The notes under the pieces are model-generated. The model was given only the letters and a program-made list of their open reading frames with translations. It was not told where the DNA came from and did not search any database. Below are positions 52,492 through 59,999 of a stretch of 64,000 bases of DNA, in pieces. The position numbers were made by a program, and so were the translations under genes. The DNA is from Sphingobacterium humi (lineage in GTDB: Bacteria; Bacteroidota; Bacteroidia; Sphingobacteriales; Sphingobacteriaceae), in the NCBI RefSeq assembly GCF_009768885.1, contig NZ_WSQA01000004.1, forward strand, positions 310,001-374,000, read 5' to 3'. How positions within the stretch are numbered: the stretch's first letter is position 1; every line of letters begins with the position of its first letter.

Positions 52492-52510
52492 ATTTAGAAC
52501 AAGTCTAAAT
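52492..52510. promoter_or_regulatory. Fur-like operator, box A
   Basis: ATTTAGAACAAGTCTAAAT, a 19-bp inverted repeat with outer halves ATTTAGA/TCTAAAT perfect and a less symmetric centre. It covers the predicted start of the AraC gene and lies just downstream of the receptor operon's start, so a repressor here would block both. Confidence 0.55.
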
Positions 52511-52521
52511 AAATGTTGCTG

Positions 52522-52529
52522 CAAATGTA
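52522..52529 (-). promoter_or_regulatory. Predicted -7 element of the XusABC-like operon (TACATTTG)
   Basis: Exact match to TAnnTTTG on the minus strand, giving a leader of about 57 nt. It overlaps the left end of Fur-like box B. Confidence 0.55.
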
Positions 52530-52543
52530 GAATTATTCTAAAT
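52525..52543. promoter_or_regulatory. Fur-like operator, box B
   Basis: ATGTAGAATTATTCTAAAT, a 19-bp palindrome of the form 9-1-9 with one asymmetric position. Its centre is 33 bp from that of box A, about three helical turns. Confidence 0.6.
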
Positions 52544-52549
52544 AGCAAA

Positions 52550-53494
52550 ATGACGCAATCGGAAAAAAAAGTTAAACATTCAGAAATAATAAATCTGCCT
52601 GAAAAAGAGCTCACTAGCAGTCTGCTCACTTTGGGAACGGAGATGTATTTTACCGTTTTACAAGGTCGACAACGCTTCTGTTTTCAATCGCCGGTAGAGG
52701 GCTACTTGAACATCCTCGTGGCTGAAGATGCTGCAAATGTGAGCTTACAAATCCAACAAAAATCATACGTCTTACATGCGGGGGAAAACCTCCTAAAGCT
52801 TTTGGCAAAGGCAGACAGCATCGATATCAAAAGCATTTCACCTGACAACAAAGTATTGCTATTGCTTACACCGAGTCAGAAACTGGAGTCGTTCCATACG
52901 ATTTATTCCGATCAACCCGAGCGCTTTGAGCATGGCTTATTAACGAAGTCCGATCAACGCATCAGCTTGGCCGCAAACCAACTCATCGAGCTCTATGCTG
53001 CCGACTCCTTTATCAATCACTTGCGCATTCAATCGCTCCTGCTGGAAATCATCATCCATCAAATTGAAGGCTTATATGCCGAGAATGAGCATAAAGAACT
53101 TATTGAAAACAAGGGGCTGTATGATAAGATTCAGCTAGCGCGTCAACTGATCGACGAAGATCTTTCCCAGAACCATAGTATTAGCAGCTTAGCCAAAGCT
53201 GTAGGTACGAATGAACAATACTTAAAACAGCATTTTAAGAAGTTCTTCGGAAAAACGGTACAAAACTATATTACCGAAAAGAAAATGGAACATGCCAAGG
53301 CCTTAATTCTTGCCGGTAAATATCGGGTATCTGATGTTGCACGCATGACAGGCTATAAGCATTCTACCCATTTTACCACAGCCTTTAAGAAATACTTCGG
53401 TATTATCCCGAATTCCCTTCGCTATACCTTTTTGGTGGCTCATGAAGGCTTAAGGGTGCTCCCCGAAATCCTGGAAGGAATAAAAACCCTATAA
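52550..53494 (+). CDS. AraC family transcriptional regulator
   Basis: A 314-residue regulator. The N-terminal part (about 20-190) is a ligand or sensing domain without a family I can name. The C-terminal AraC DNA-binding domain (about 200-298) has both helix-turn-helix units: SISSLAKAVGTNEQYLKQHF with KKFFGKTVQNYI, and YRVSDVARMTGYKHSTHFTT with AFKKYFGIIPNSLRY. It is divergent from the XusABC-like operon by 89 nt. That placement matches PchR/YbtA-type regulators that activate a siderophore receptor when the ferric siderophore is present. Its own promoter is overlapped by a Fur-like box, so iron probably represses it. Confidence 0.93.
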   Translation: MTQSEKKVKHSEIINLPEKELTSSLLTLGTEMYFTVLQGRQRFCFQSPVEGYLNILVAEDAANVSLQIQQKSYVLHAGENLLKLLAKADSIDIKSISPDNKVLLLLTPSQKLESFHTIYSDQPERFEHGLLTKSDQRISLAANQLIELYAADSFINHLRIQSLLLEIIIHQIEGLYAENEHKELIENKGLYDKIQLARQLIDEDLSQNHSISSLAKAVGTNEQYLKQHFKKFFGKTVQNYITEKKMEHAKALILAGKYRVSDVARMTGYKHSTHFTTAFKKYFGIIPNSLRYTFLVAHEGLRVLPEILEGIKTL

Positions 53495-53506
53495 ATATTC
53501 CTGCAT

Positions 53507-53532
53507 AAAAAAAGCCACCTTTTCAGGCGGCT
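53507..53532 (-). terminator. Terminator of the TonB siderophore receptor gene
   Basis: An 8-bp stem (AGCCGCCT / AGGTGGCT on the minus strand, one G-T wobble) with a 4-nt loop and a run TTTTTTTAT. On the plus strand it has an A-C mismatch, so it is weaker for the AraC gene. Confidence 0.75.
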
Positions 53533-53546
53533 CCTCACACATTTCA

Positions 53547-55964
53547 TTAGAATCTATAACTTAATGTCGTTGTAAAACTTCGTGGTGGAATCGGATTCAC
53601 ACTGTAATTCTCGTGCACATAGTAGTTAAAGGCATTACCGATATTGCTGATTTTCCCAAGGATGCTCCAATTCTTGTAGCCATAGCCTGCAGAGAAATCA
53701 AACGTAGTAAATGGATCTACCGGAATTAAACGGTTCAACCCATCAGCCACATTCACTTTGGTATTGTTCCATCCCGCGTTTCTTTTCCCGGTATAATAGG
53801 TTGAGAAACCTAGCTTCAAGCCTTTTACTCCCCCGTGCTGAAAGGTATAGAACAGGGAAGCATTCGCTGTATGAGCCGTTGTACCCACAGAACGAACACC
53901 TTCTACCGGACCATTATCATTGGTTTCCAAATAGCGGAAGAAGTTATAAGCATAACCACCCATAATTTCAAGTCCATCGACAATGGTTCCTGTAATATCA
54001 ACTTCCAAACCATCGCTGGCTGTTTTCCCTGAGAATTCCTTCATGTTTTGGTCCTTCACGGTACCATCATCCTCCACAATTACTTGCGCAAAACGATCAT
54101 TCACGATACGGTACCAGGTTACATTTGCCGTTAAGCGACCATCGAAAAACTCATTCTTTAAGCCAGCTTCGTAATGGTTGATGATGGAAGGTCCCATAGG
54201 CACAAAATCACGGTCATAGCCACTGTTAGAAACAAAGTTATTGGCGTAACTAACATAGATTGTCGACGATTTAATCGGTTGATAAATCAATGCAAACTTC
54301 GGCGACCAGGCCCCTTCTTTCTTATCACCTAAAGGCTTTTTATCGGCTGTAAGGTTTTGAACGGTGTAGGTAGAGTCTTTTGCATAATCATACGCCTCTG
54401 CTTCTTTCATGATTTGCCGAGTATAGCGAAGGCCTACCATCACCTTAAACTGATCTGTTAGGCTTACTAAGTCCTGCGCAAATACACCATAACGGTAAAT
54501 ATCGGTTGTCGTTCTTAGTTTTAATTCATTACGTGGCTCATCCTCACGCGACTTATATGAATTGGGATCAAACACATTGATCACATCATAGGCCGTACTC
54601 GGTTTATCAGAACCTGGGGTGGCATAAATATTAAAAGTATGGTTTTTTGCACGTGATTCATCCACATCCGCACCTAGCAATACCTGGTGTTTAACTCCAC
54701 CCGTATAAAAGCTTCCGTTTAAGTTAGCCTGTTGATTAAACGTCAATTCGTTCGATTGAATCCGATTGATGACCCTTGGTAAAGAACCATCGGCTTTCGC
54801 CTGAATACGCTCAGCACCATAATAATCACGATCATATTGTTGGTAGCTGGCATTAACATCAAGTTTCCAATCCGATGAAAATTCATGGCTAAAAGCCAAT
54901 TGACCATTGCTAGAGTTTGTTTTATTATAGGCCCAAACCGTATTCAGGTAGGTGCTTCTACCAACGCGCTTATCGATTTTAGCATCAACCGATCCAATTC
55001 CAAAATCGGGAGTATAATCGCTTTTCAGGTAATCGAACATCGCATTCAAGCTCGATTTATCCGATATCTTATATAATAAGGAAGGGTTCACATAAAAGCG
55101 TTTGCTTTCCACATGATCCCGATAGCTTTCCGCATATTCCCCTGTTCCTACAATCCGGAAAGCGACTTTATCGCTGAGCGGGCCATACACATCAACCATG
55201 GGCTTATACTGATTATAACTTCCAACCCGCATTGAAACTTCGCCGCCATACTCAAATTTAGGCTTCTTGGTAACCAAGTTTACCACGGCACCACCAGAAA
55301 CACCACCATACAATAAAGCAGCACTACCCTTCAATATCTCTACAGATTCTAGGGTACTCGCTTCAATGGAACCTCCATTATTCGTGCGGGCACCATTTTT
55401 AAAGATATTATTCGTCCCTAAACTATAACCACGAGCGAAGAAATTCTCATTTACGCCGCCACGGTTAGCTCCTAAAGCAACACCATTGGCATTCTTCAAT
55501 ACATCGCTGAGGCGATTGACTTGCTGATCACGGATTACCTGGGCATTGATAATCTGCACCGATTGCGGCAAATCGCGAATTAAAATCCCACCTTTACCAA
55601 CAGCCACTTTCTTATCGTTAATGGTATGATAACCTGTCACATCCACTGAATCAATCTGTCCTTGTTGATCGTTTAAGATTAAGGCAGAAACCTGCGTTTG
55701 CAAGCCTGTAGGTTTCACTTGCACATTTCGCGATTCGTAGCCAACGGCACTTAGCAGCAAAACCACATCACCGGCTTGGTCTACATATAACTCAAAGGCA
55801 CCAGTCGCATTCGTTTTAGTTGAAACGCCAGCACTGGAAATATTTACATCAGCTAATCCCTGTCCTTTCGGATTCACCACTACTCCTTTTACAGTAGTCT
55901 GTGCAGATAAGCTATGAATGGAACAAAGGGCTATTAGAAAGGTAAAAAGTTTAATGTTCTTCAT
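53547..55964 (-). CDS. TonB-dependent siderophore receptor
   Basis: An 805-residue outer membrane receptor. Signal peptide MKNIKLFTFLIALCSIHSLS; carboxypeptidase-regulatory-like domain (about 23-100: TTVKGVVVNPKGQGLADVNI); plug (about 115-230) with QSVQIINAQVIRDQQVNRLS, NANGVALGANRGGVNENFFA, RGYSL and SVEILKGSAALLYGGVSGGA. The barrel ends in SFTTTLSYRF with terminal Phe. The plug pattern (IRDL PQSVQII...RGY) marks the ferric-siderophore receptor group (FhuA/FpvA-like). It has its own promoter overlapped by a Fur-like box. The ligand is not known; a hydroxamate is common for this group. Confidence 0.94.
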   Translation of the reverse strand: MKNIKLFTFLIALCSIHSLSAQTTVKGVVVNPKGQGLADVNISSAGVSTKTNATGAFELYVDQAGDVVLLLSAVGYESRNVQVKPTGLQTQVSALILNDQQGQIDSVDVTGYHTINDKKVAVGKGGILIRDLPQSVQIINAQVIRDQQVNRLSDVLKNANGVALGANRGGVNENFFARGYSLGTNNIFKNGARTNNGGSIEASTLESVEILKGSAALLYGGVSGGAVVNLVTKKPKFEYGGEVSMRVGSYNQYKPMVDVYGPLSDKVAFRIVGTGEYAESYRDHVESKRFYVNPSLLYKISDKSSLNAMFDYLKSDYTPDFGIGSVDAKIDKRVGRSTYLNTVWAYNKTNSSNGQLAFSHEFSSDWKLDVNASYQQYDRDYYGAERIQAKADGSLPRVINRIQSNELTFNQQANLNGSFYTGGVKHQVLLGADVDESRAKNHTFNIYATPGSDKPSTAYDVINVFDPNSYKSREDEPRNELKLRTTTDIYRYGVFAQDLVSLTDQFKVMVGLRYTRQIMKEAEAYDYAKDSTYTVQNLTADKKPLGDKKEGAWSPKFALIYQPIKSSTIYVSYANNFVSNSGYDRDFVPMGPSIINHYEAGLKNEFFDGRLTANVTWYRIVNDRFAQVIVEDDGTVKDQNMKEFSGKTASDGLEVDITGTIVDGLEIMGGYAYNFFRYLETNDNGPVEGVRSVGTTAHTANASLFYTFQHGGVKGLKLGFSTYYTGKRNAGWNNTKVNVADGLNRLIPVDPFTTFDFSAGYGYKNWSILGKISNIGNAFNYYVHENYSVNPIPPRSFTTTLSYRF

Positions 55965-55967
55965 TTT

Positions 55968-55986
55968 AATTATACTAATTCTAAAT
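55968..55986. promoter_or_regulatory. Fur-like operator, box C
   Basis: AATTATACTAATTCTAAAT: the right half ATTCTAAAT is identical to box B, the left half matches the consensus at 6 of 9 positions. It lies at the predicted start of the siderophore receptor mRNA. Confidence 0.45.
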
Positions 55987-55992
55987 AATAGA

Positions 55993-56000
55993 CAAAAGTA
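55993..56000 (-). promoter_or_regulatory. Predicted -7 element of the siderophore receptor gene (TACTTTTG)
   Basis: Exact match to TAnnTTTG on the minus strand; mRNA leader of about 23 nt, start within box C. Confidence 0.55.
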
Positions 56001-56083
56001 TAACCTGCATTAGCATGAAAAAATAAAGAATCCGACAAAAAACTTAATAATCCGAAATACTTAAGGCAGAAGGGTTAAAAAGA

Positions 56084-56109
56084 AACAGGAGTTCGAATGA
56101 ACTCCTGTT
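56084..56109 (-). terminator. Terminator of nagB
   Basis: An 11-bp perfect stem (AACAGGAGTTC / GAACTCCTGTT) with a 4-nt loop, followed on the minus strand by TCTTTTTAA. Confidence 0.82.
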
Positions 56110-56130
56110 AATATGCTATGCTAAAAAAGC

Positions 56131-58056
56131 TTAGTCTTTAAACTTCCAACGTACGAAAGCTTCGATGGCTTCATAGTTGGCTAAGCCTAACTCATGGTAA
56201 AGACCGGCAGTTTCGCTGGTGCGATCCTCCGCTCTTACCCAGAACTCTCTAGGGTCATCCCCAGGGAATACAGGAAGGTCTTTTTGTGATTGGTGTTTAA
56301 AGATCGCTAAGCGCTTGCGTTTCACCTCTTGCGGCGATAAAGGCACGGCCATTTCGATTTCATGAATCGGATATTCATGCCAAGCACCACGGTATAACCA
56401 TAACCAGCAGTCTTTCGTCCACTCATCGGTTTTACGTAGGCGTGAGATGGCTTCCAAGATGATGTCGAAACAAACCTTATGCGTACCATGCGGATCTGCG
56501 AAATCGCCGGCAGCAAAAATCTGATGCGGCTTCACTTGGCGCAATAGCTCCATGGTTTGCAAAATATCATCTTCAAAATCTACCTCTTTCGTGAATTTCC
56601 CACGATCGTAGAACGGTAAGTTTTGGAAATGGATATTCTCATCCGGAACCCCCACAAAGCGAGCACCCGCGATGGCTTCCCCCTTACGGATTAACCCTTT
56701 AATGGTACGGATAATCTCCGGATCTACCTGATTCGGTTTTTTAACCTTGAAGAATTCACGTGCTTCTTCGTAAATATTACGGGTCACCCCGTTATCATCA
56801 TCTACCGCAACAGCAAAATCTTGAACAAACTCTAAATAACGTAATACATCATCATCCCAAACAGCCGTATTACCGGAAGTTTGGTAGGCTACATGCACAT
56901 TATGCCCTTGGTCAGCCAAGCGAATAAAGGTACCACCCATAGAAATAACGTCATCATCCGGGTGTGGCGAGAACAAGATGGCATTTTTACGTGCAGGTTC
57001 TGCTCTTTCCGGACGGTTCGAGTCGTCAACATTTGGTTTACCTCCCGGCCAACCTGTAATGGTGCGTTGTAATTCGTTGAAAATACGAATATTGATGCTA
57101 TACGCAGTACCTTGCTCGGTAATCAACTGAGCCATACCATTGTTGTTATAGTCATCATCCGTTAATTTTAAGATGGCTTTTTTCAAATGCAGGGATAACC
57201 ATACCACTGCTTTTTTCACCAACTTATCTTCCCAGACCACATCGTGTGCTAACCAAGGAAGGTTAAAACGGGTCAATGCTGATGCCGCATCTGTATCCAA
57301 AACAAACTCGACTTTATCAGACATCTGTAAATAGGTTGCTGGAATTTCCGAAGAGATTTCGCCTTCCACTGCTTTTTTCACAATTTCAGCTTTCTTCTCA
57401 TTCCACGCCATTAACACAATCTCTTTGGCTTTAAAGATGGTTCCAACACCCATCGTAATCGCTTTCGTTGGTACATTTTCCTTACCCCCGAAGTCGCGTG
57501 AAGCATCTCTACGAGTAAGGTCATCTAAGGTTACCAAGCGCGTTCCAGAGTTTGGTGCCGACCCAGGCTCATTGAAACCAATGTGACCTGTACGACCAAT
57601 ACCAAGGATTTGGACATCTAATCCGCCGTAGCTAGAGATTTTTTGTTCGTAAGCAATACAGAAGGCCTGTACTTCTTCCGGAGCAAGCGTTCCATCAGGA
57701 ATATTAATATTCTCTTGAGGAATGTCGATCTGGTCGAACAAGTGTTTTTTCATAAAAGCTACATAGCTTTGTTCCGCATTAGGAAGCATTGGGTAGTATT
57801 CATCCAAGTTGAATGTCACTACGTTGTTAAAACTCAATCCTTCCTCTTTGTGCAAGCGTACAAGCTCTTTGTAGACTTTAATAGGAGTGGCCCCGGTAGC
57901 TAATCCGAGCACTGCCTTTTCCCCTTTTGCCTGCTTATCTAAGATGATAGCGGCAATACGTTGAGCAACTTGAATAGAAGCTTCATCTTGAGAGGGGTAA
58001 ACCGAAACCGGAACTTTCTCAAAACGGGTTTCCTCTAATAAATTTAATCTTGCCAT
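56131..58056 (-). CDS. nagB: Glucosamine-6-phosphate deaminase fused to a PIG-L/LmbE deacetylase-like domain
   Basis: A 641-residue two-domain protein. Residues 1-270 are NagB, which turns glucosamine-6-phosphate into fructose-6-phosphate and ammonia (LGLATGATPIKVYKELVRLH; FNLDEYYPM with D85; GRTGHIGFNEPGS with H158 and E163). E. coli NagB has an Asp two residues before the catalytic His; here it is T156. After a linker, residues about 355-641 are PIG-L/LmbE-like: the zinc motif PHPDDDVISMGG (365-369 region) and DPHGTHKVCFD. The long NagB form is known in Bacteroidota; the job of the second domain is not clear, perhaps removal of acetyl groups from amino sugars. No nag neighbours are present. 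Confidence 0.92.
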   Translation of the reverse strand: MARLNLLEETRFEKVPVSVYPSQDEASIQVAQRIAAIILDKQAKGEKAVLGLATGATPIKVYKELVRLHKEEGLSFNNVVTFNLDEYYPMLPNAEQSYVAFMKKHLFDQIDIPQENINIPDGTLAPEEVQAFCIAYEQKISSYGGLDVQILGIGRTGHIGFNEPGSAPNSGTRLVTLDDLTRRDASRDFGGKENVPTKAITMGVGTIFKAKEIVLMAWNEKKAEIVKKAVEGEISSEIPATYLQMSDKVEFVLDTDAASALTRFNLPWLAHDVVWEDKLVKKAVVWLSLHLKKAILKLTDDDYNNNGMAQLITEQGTAYSINIRIFNELQRTITGWPGGKPNVDDSNRPERAEPARKNAILFSPHPDDDVISMGGTFIRLADQGHNVHVAYQTSGNTAVWDDDVLRYLEFVQDFAVAVDDDNGVTRNIYEEAREFFKVKKPNQVDPEIIRTIKGLIRKGEAIAGARFVGVPDENIHFQNLPFYDRGKFTKEVDFEDDILQTMELLRQVKPHQIFAAGDFADPHGTHKVCFDIILEAISRLRKTDEWTKDCWLWLYRGAWHEYPIHEIEMAVPLSPQEVKRKRLAIFKHQSQKDLPVFPGDDPREFWVRAEDRTSETAGLYHELGLANYEAIEAFVRWKFKD

Positions 58057-58084
58057 TTAAATTGAAAAATACCTTAGTGAGTAA

Positions 58085-58118
58085 CAAATTTACTAATAAA
58101 TTAGGTTGCAAGCGCAAA
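58085..58118 (-). promoter_or_regulatory. Promoter of nagB (TTTG-N22-TAAATTTG)
   Basis: TAAATTTG (58092-58085) is an exact -7 box on the minus strand, with TTTG (58118-58115) 22 nt upstream. Two TTGCAA palindromes (58106-58111, 58121-58126), 15 bp apart, flank the -33 box and could be an operator. Confidence 0.55.
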
Positions 58119-58211
58119 ATTTGCAATTTCTTAACAAGAAAATTATCATTTCTTCGTTTTATTGTTCTACAATAATTCTAAAAACTGCCTATAGGGTGGT
58201 TTTAAAGCGGT

Positions 58212-58219
58212 TATCTTTG
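58212..58219 (+). promoter_or_regulatory. Second -7-like element upstream of the TlpA gene (TATCTTTG)
   Basis: Exact match to TAnnTTTG, 91 nt before the start codon; either a distal promoter or chance. Confidence 0.3.
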
Positions 58220-58284
58220 AGATACTGCGCTAAAAATTATTGAATTATTACATTTTTATCTCGACCTACATAGTCGATATTAAG

Positions 58285-58292
58285 TATATTTG
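58285..58292 (+). promoter_or_regulatory. Predicted -7 element of the TlpA gene (TATATTTG)
   Basis: Exact match to TAnnTTTG, 17 nt before the start codon. A TCGAC/GTCGA hairpin (58261-58276) lies just upstream. Confidence 0.5.
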
Positions 58293-58309
58293 AGTCTTAA
58301 CTCCATGAT

Positions 58310-58975
58310 ATGAAGAAACTGCTTTGCCTATTGGCCTTACTTCCGAGCTTGCTTTTTGCGCAGCAAAAAGAAGAACTGATCGCACAGGTCAAGGCTAATC
58401 CCAAGAATATAGAAACCCTACAAACCTTGCAGCGCATCGGTGTGTACAACCCGGAATACAAGGAATTACAAGGCTTATTTAAAAAGCTGGATAAGAAAGT
58501 ACGCAAAAGCACCCAAGGGAAAATCTTCGAGCGTTATTTAGATGCCTTAAAGAATACGCAGGTAGGCAAAAAAGCACCCAGCATTACCCAATTGAACTTA
58601 GCGGGCGAGCCCTATGCCCTCTCTGATTTGAAAGGTAAATATGTACTGGTAGACTTTTGGGCTTCCTGGTGCCCGCCTTGTCGAGAGGAAAACCCGAACC
58701 TGGTTAAAACCTACGCACAGTTTAAAGACAAGAACTTCGAAATCCTTGGGGTCTCCTTTGATCGGGAGTTTGCGGCTTGGGATAAGGCAATAAAAGACGA
58801 TAAACTCACCTGGAAACATGTATCCGACTTGCAGGGCTGGAACAATTCCGCAGGACAGACCTACGGCGTGAAGGCTATTCCGCAGAATATCCTCATCGAC
58901 CCACAGGGCATCATCATCGCCAGAAACTTACACGGCGATGCTTTAAATGCCAAGCTGGCGGAAGTACTGCAATAA
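58310..58975 (+). CDS. TlpA-type thioredoxin-fold protein (short form)
   Basis: A 221-residue exported thiol-disulfide oxidoreductase. Signal peptide MKKLLCLLALLPSLLFAQ, a helical linker (about 20-85), then the AhpC-TSA/TlpA domain with FWASWCPPCREENPNL (C121 and C124) and the cis-proline IPQNILIDPQG. It lacks the DUF4369 domain present in the related protein at 9967-11094, though the two share WASWC-PC, the EN-PN helix and a near-identical C-terminus (ARNLHGDALNAKLAEVLQ). It may reduce periplasmic disulfides. It stands alone between two terminators. Confidence 0.92.
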   Translation: MKKLLCLLALLPSLLFAQQKEELIAQVKANPKNIETLQTLQRIGVYNPEYKELQGLFKKLDKKVRKSTQGKIFERYLDALKNTQVGKKAPSITQLNLAGEPYALSDLKGKYVLVDFWASWCPPCREENPNLVKTYAQFKDKNFEILGVSFDREFAAWDKAIKDDKLTWKHVSDLQGWNNSAGQTYGVKAIPQNILIDPQGIIIARNLHGDALNAKLAEVLQ

Positions 58976-58993
58976 TCAACAGACTAAAATAGC

Positions 58994-59025
58994 AAAGCCG
59001 ATGCGTATTGAAACGCATCGGCTTT
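58994..59025. terminator. Bidirectional terminator after the TlpA gene
   Basis: A 13-bp perfect stem (AAAGCCGATGCGT / ACGCATCGGCTTT) with a 6-nt loop. T-rich on the plus strand (TTTTATTT); on the minus strand it follows the SMP-30-like stop codon by 20 nt. Confidence 0.85.
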
Positions 59026-59045
59026 TATTTTGGGATTATGACTTA

Positions 59046-59867
59046 CTAATTAAGTTGATAGGCAACCACCGAATTACTATTGAACGTAGGCACATACAAA
59101 ATCTTGTCTTGCTGATTATAGCCCAAATCGGCCGTATTCATTTTACCTTGTACATCCAATAATTCTTTCACTTCCCCGGTTGCAGAAATATGGTAGATTA
59201 AACCACCCCAGCAGGTAACCAAGAAGCTGCCATCACCAACAGGCTCCAGGCCATCTCCGCCTAGTTTCAAGCCTTTCGCAATAACGGTTTTATTCGCATT
59301 GGCATCAATCTTCCACAATTCCGGACCTGCCATCGCATATAAAACCCCGTCTATTACACGCAGACCATTCACATTCGGCACGTCACTCATAAATAAACGT
59401 GGTTTATTGTTCTGTAGTACATAGATCTTGCCTGCACGGGTATCTGAAACATACACCTTGCCAGCACGGTCTACGGTTACATCATTTAAGAAAACCGCAT
59501 CCGGGATTTCTATCTGATTGATCACATTACCGGTGATCACATCGACAATAACCACCTCATTGATATCGGCAATATACAATTGATCCTGATACAGGGCCAT
59601 GCCTTTGGGCGCATTCAAGCCTTCAACCCAGGTCGCATTTTTCATGCTTCCATCGAGGTTTAAAACGGCTACACCACCCTTACCATCCTTTTTGGTTCCC
59701 TCGCCATCAATCAACGAAACAAAAAGTTCCGACCGATCAGCAACATACAAAACCGACTCAGGTACAGGCAATTGTTCCTTAGACTCCCATAGGGTTGTCA
59801 ATTTACTTTGGCTATACCCTGTCAATAAACTAAAGCCTAGCGCTATGGATAAAAAATATTTTTTCAT
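59046..59867 (-). CDS. SMP-30/gluconolactonase-like secreted beta-propeller protein
   Basis: A 273-residue protein with a signal peptide (MKKYFLSIALGFSLLTGYS). Repeated propeller blades are visible: LPVPESVLYVADRSELFVSL, NAPKGMALYQDQLYIADINE, FLNDVTVDRAGKVYVSDTRA, VNGLRVIDGVLYAMAGPELW and DGLEPVGDGSFLVTCWGGLI. The E in VPESVL and ND in FLNDVTV are at positions used for metal binding in SMP-30 lactonases, but catalysis is not proven. It could be a sugar lactonase or only a binding propeller. It is divergent from uxaC, the uronate gene, which makes a sugar-acid role attractive but unproven. Confidence 0.75.
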   Translation of the reverse strand: MKKYFLSIALGFSLLTGYSQSKLTTLWESKEQLPVPESVLYVADRSELFVSLIDGEGTKKDGKGGVAVLNLDGSMKNATWVEGLNAPKGMALYQDQLYIADINEVVIVDVITGNVINQIEIPDAVFLNDVTVDRAGKVYVSDTRAGKIYVLQNNKPRLFMSDVPNVNGLRVIDGVLYAMAGPELWKIDANANKTVIAKGLKLGGDGLEPVGDGSFLVTCWGGLIYHISATGEVKELLDVQGKMNTADLGYNQQDKILYVPTFNSNSVVAYQLN

Positions 59868-59999
59868 GTATTAAATCGTTAGTTTATATCAAGTTAGAAA
59901 ATAAAAATACGCAATTATCTTCGTTTTTTAATGATATTACCCTAGAAATCTGTATTTTCAATACCTACACATCCAAACGATAAACCCGATAGCACGCGT

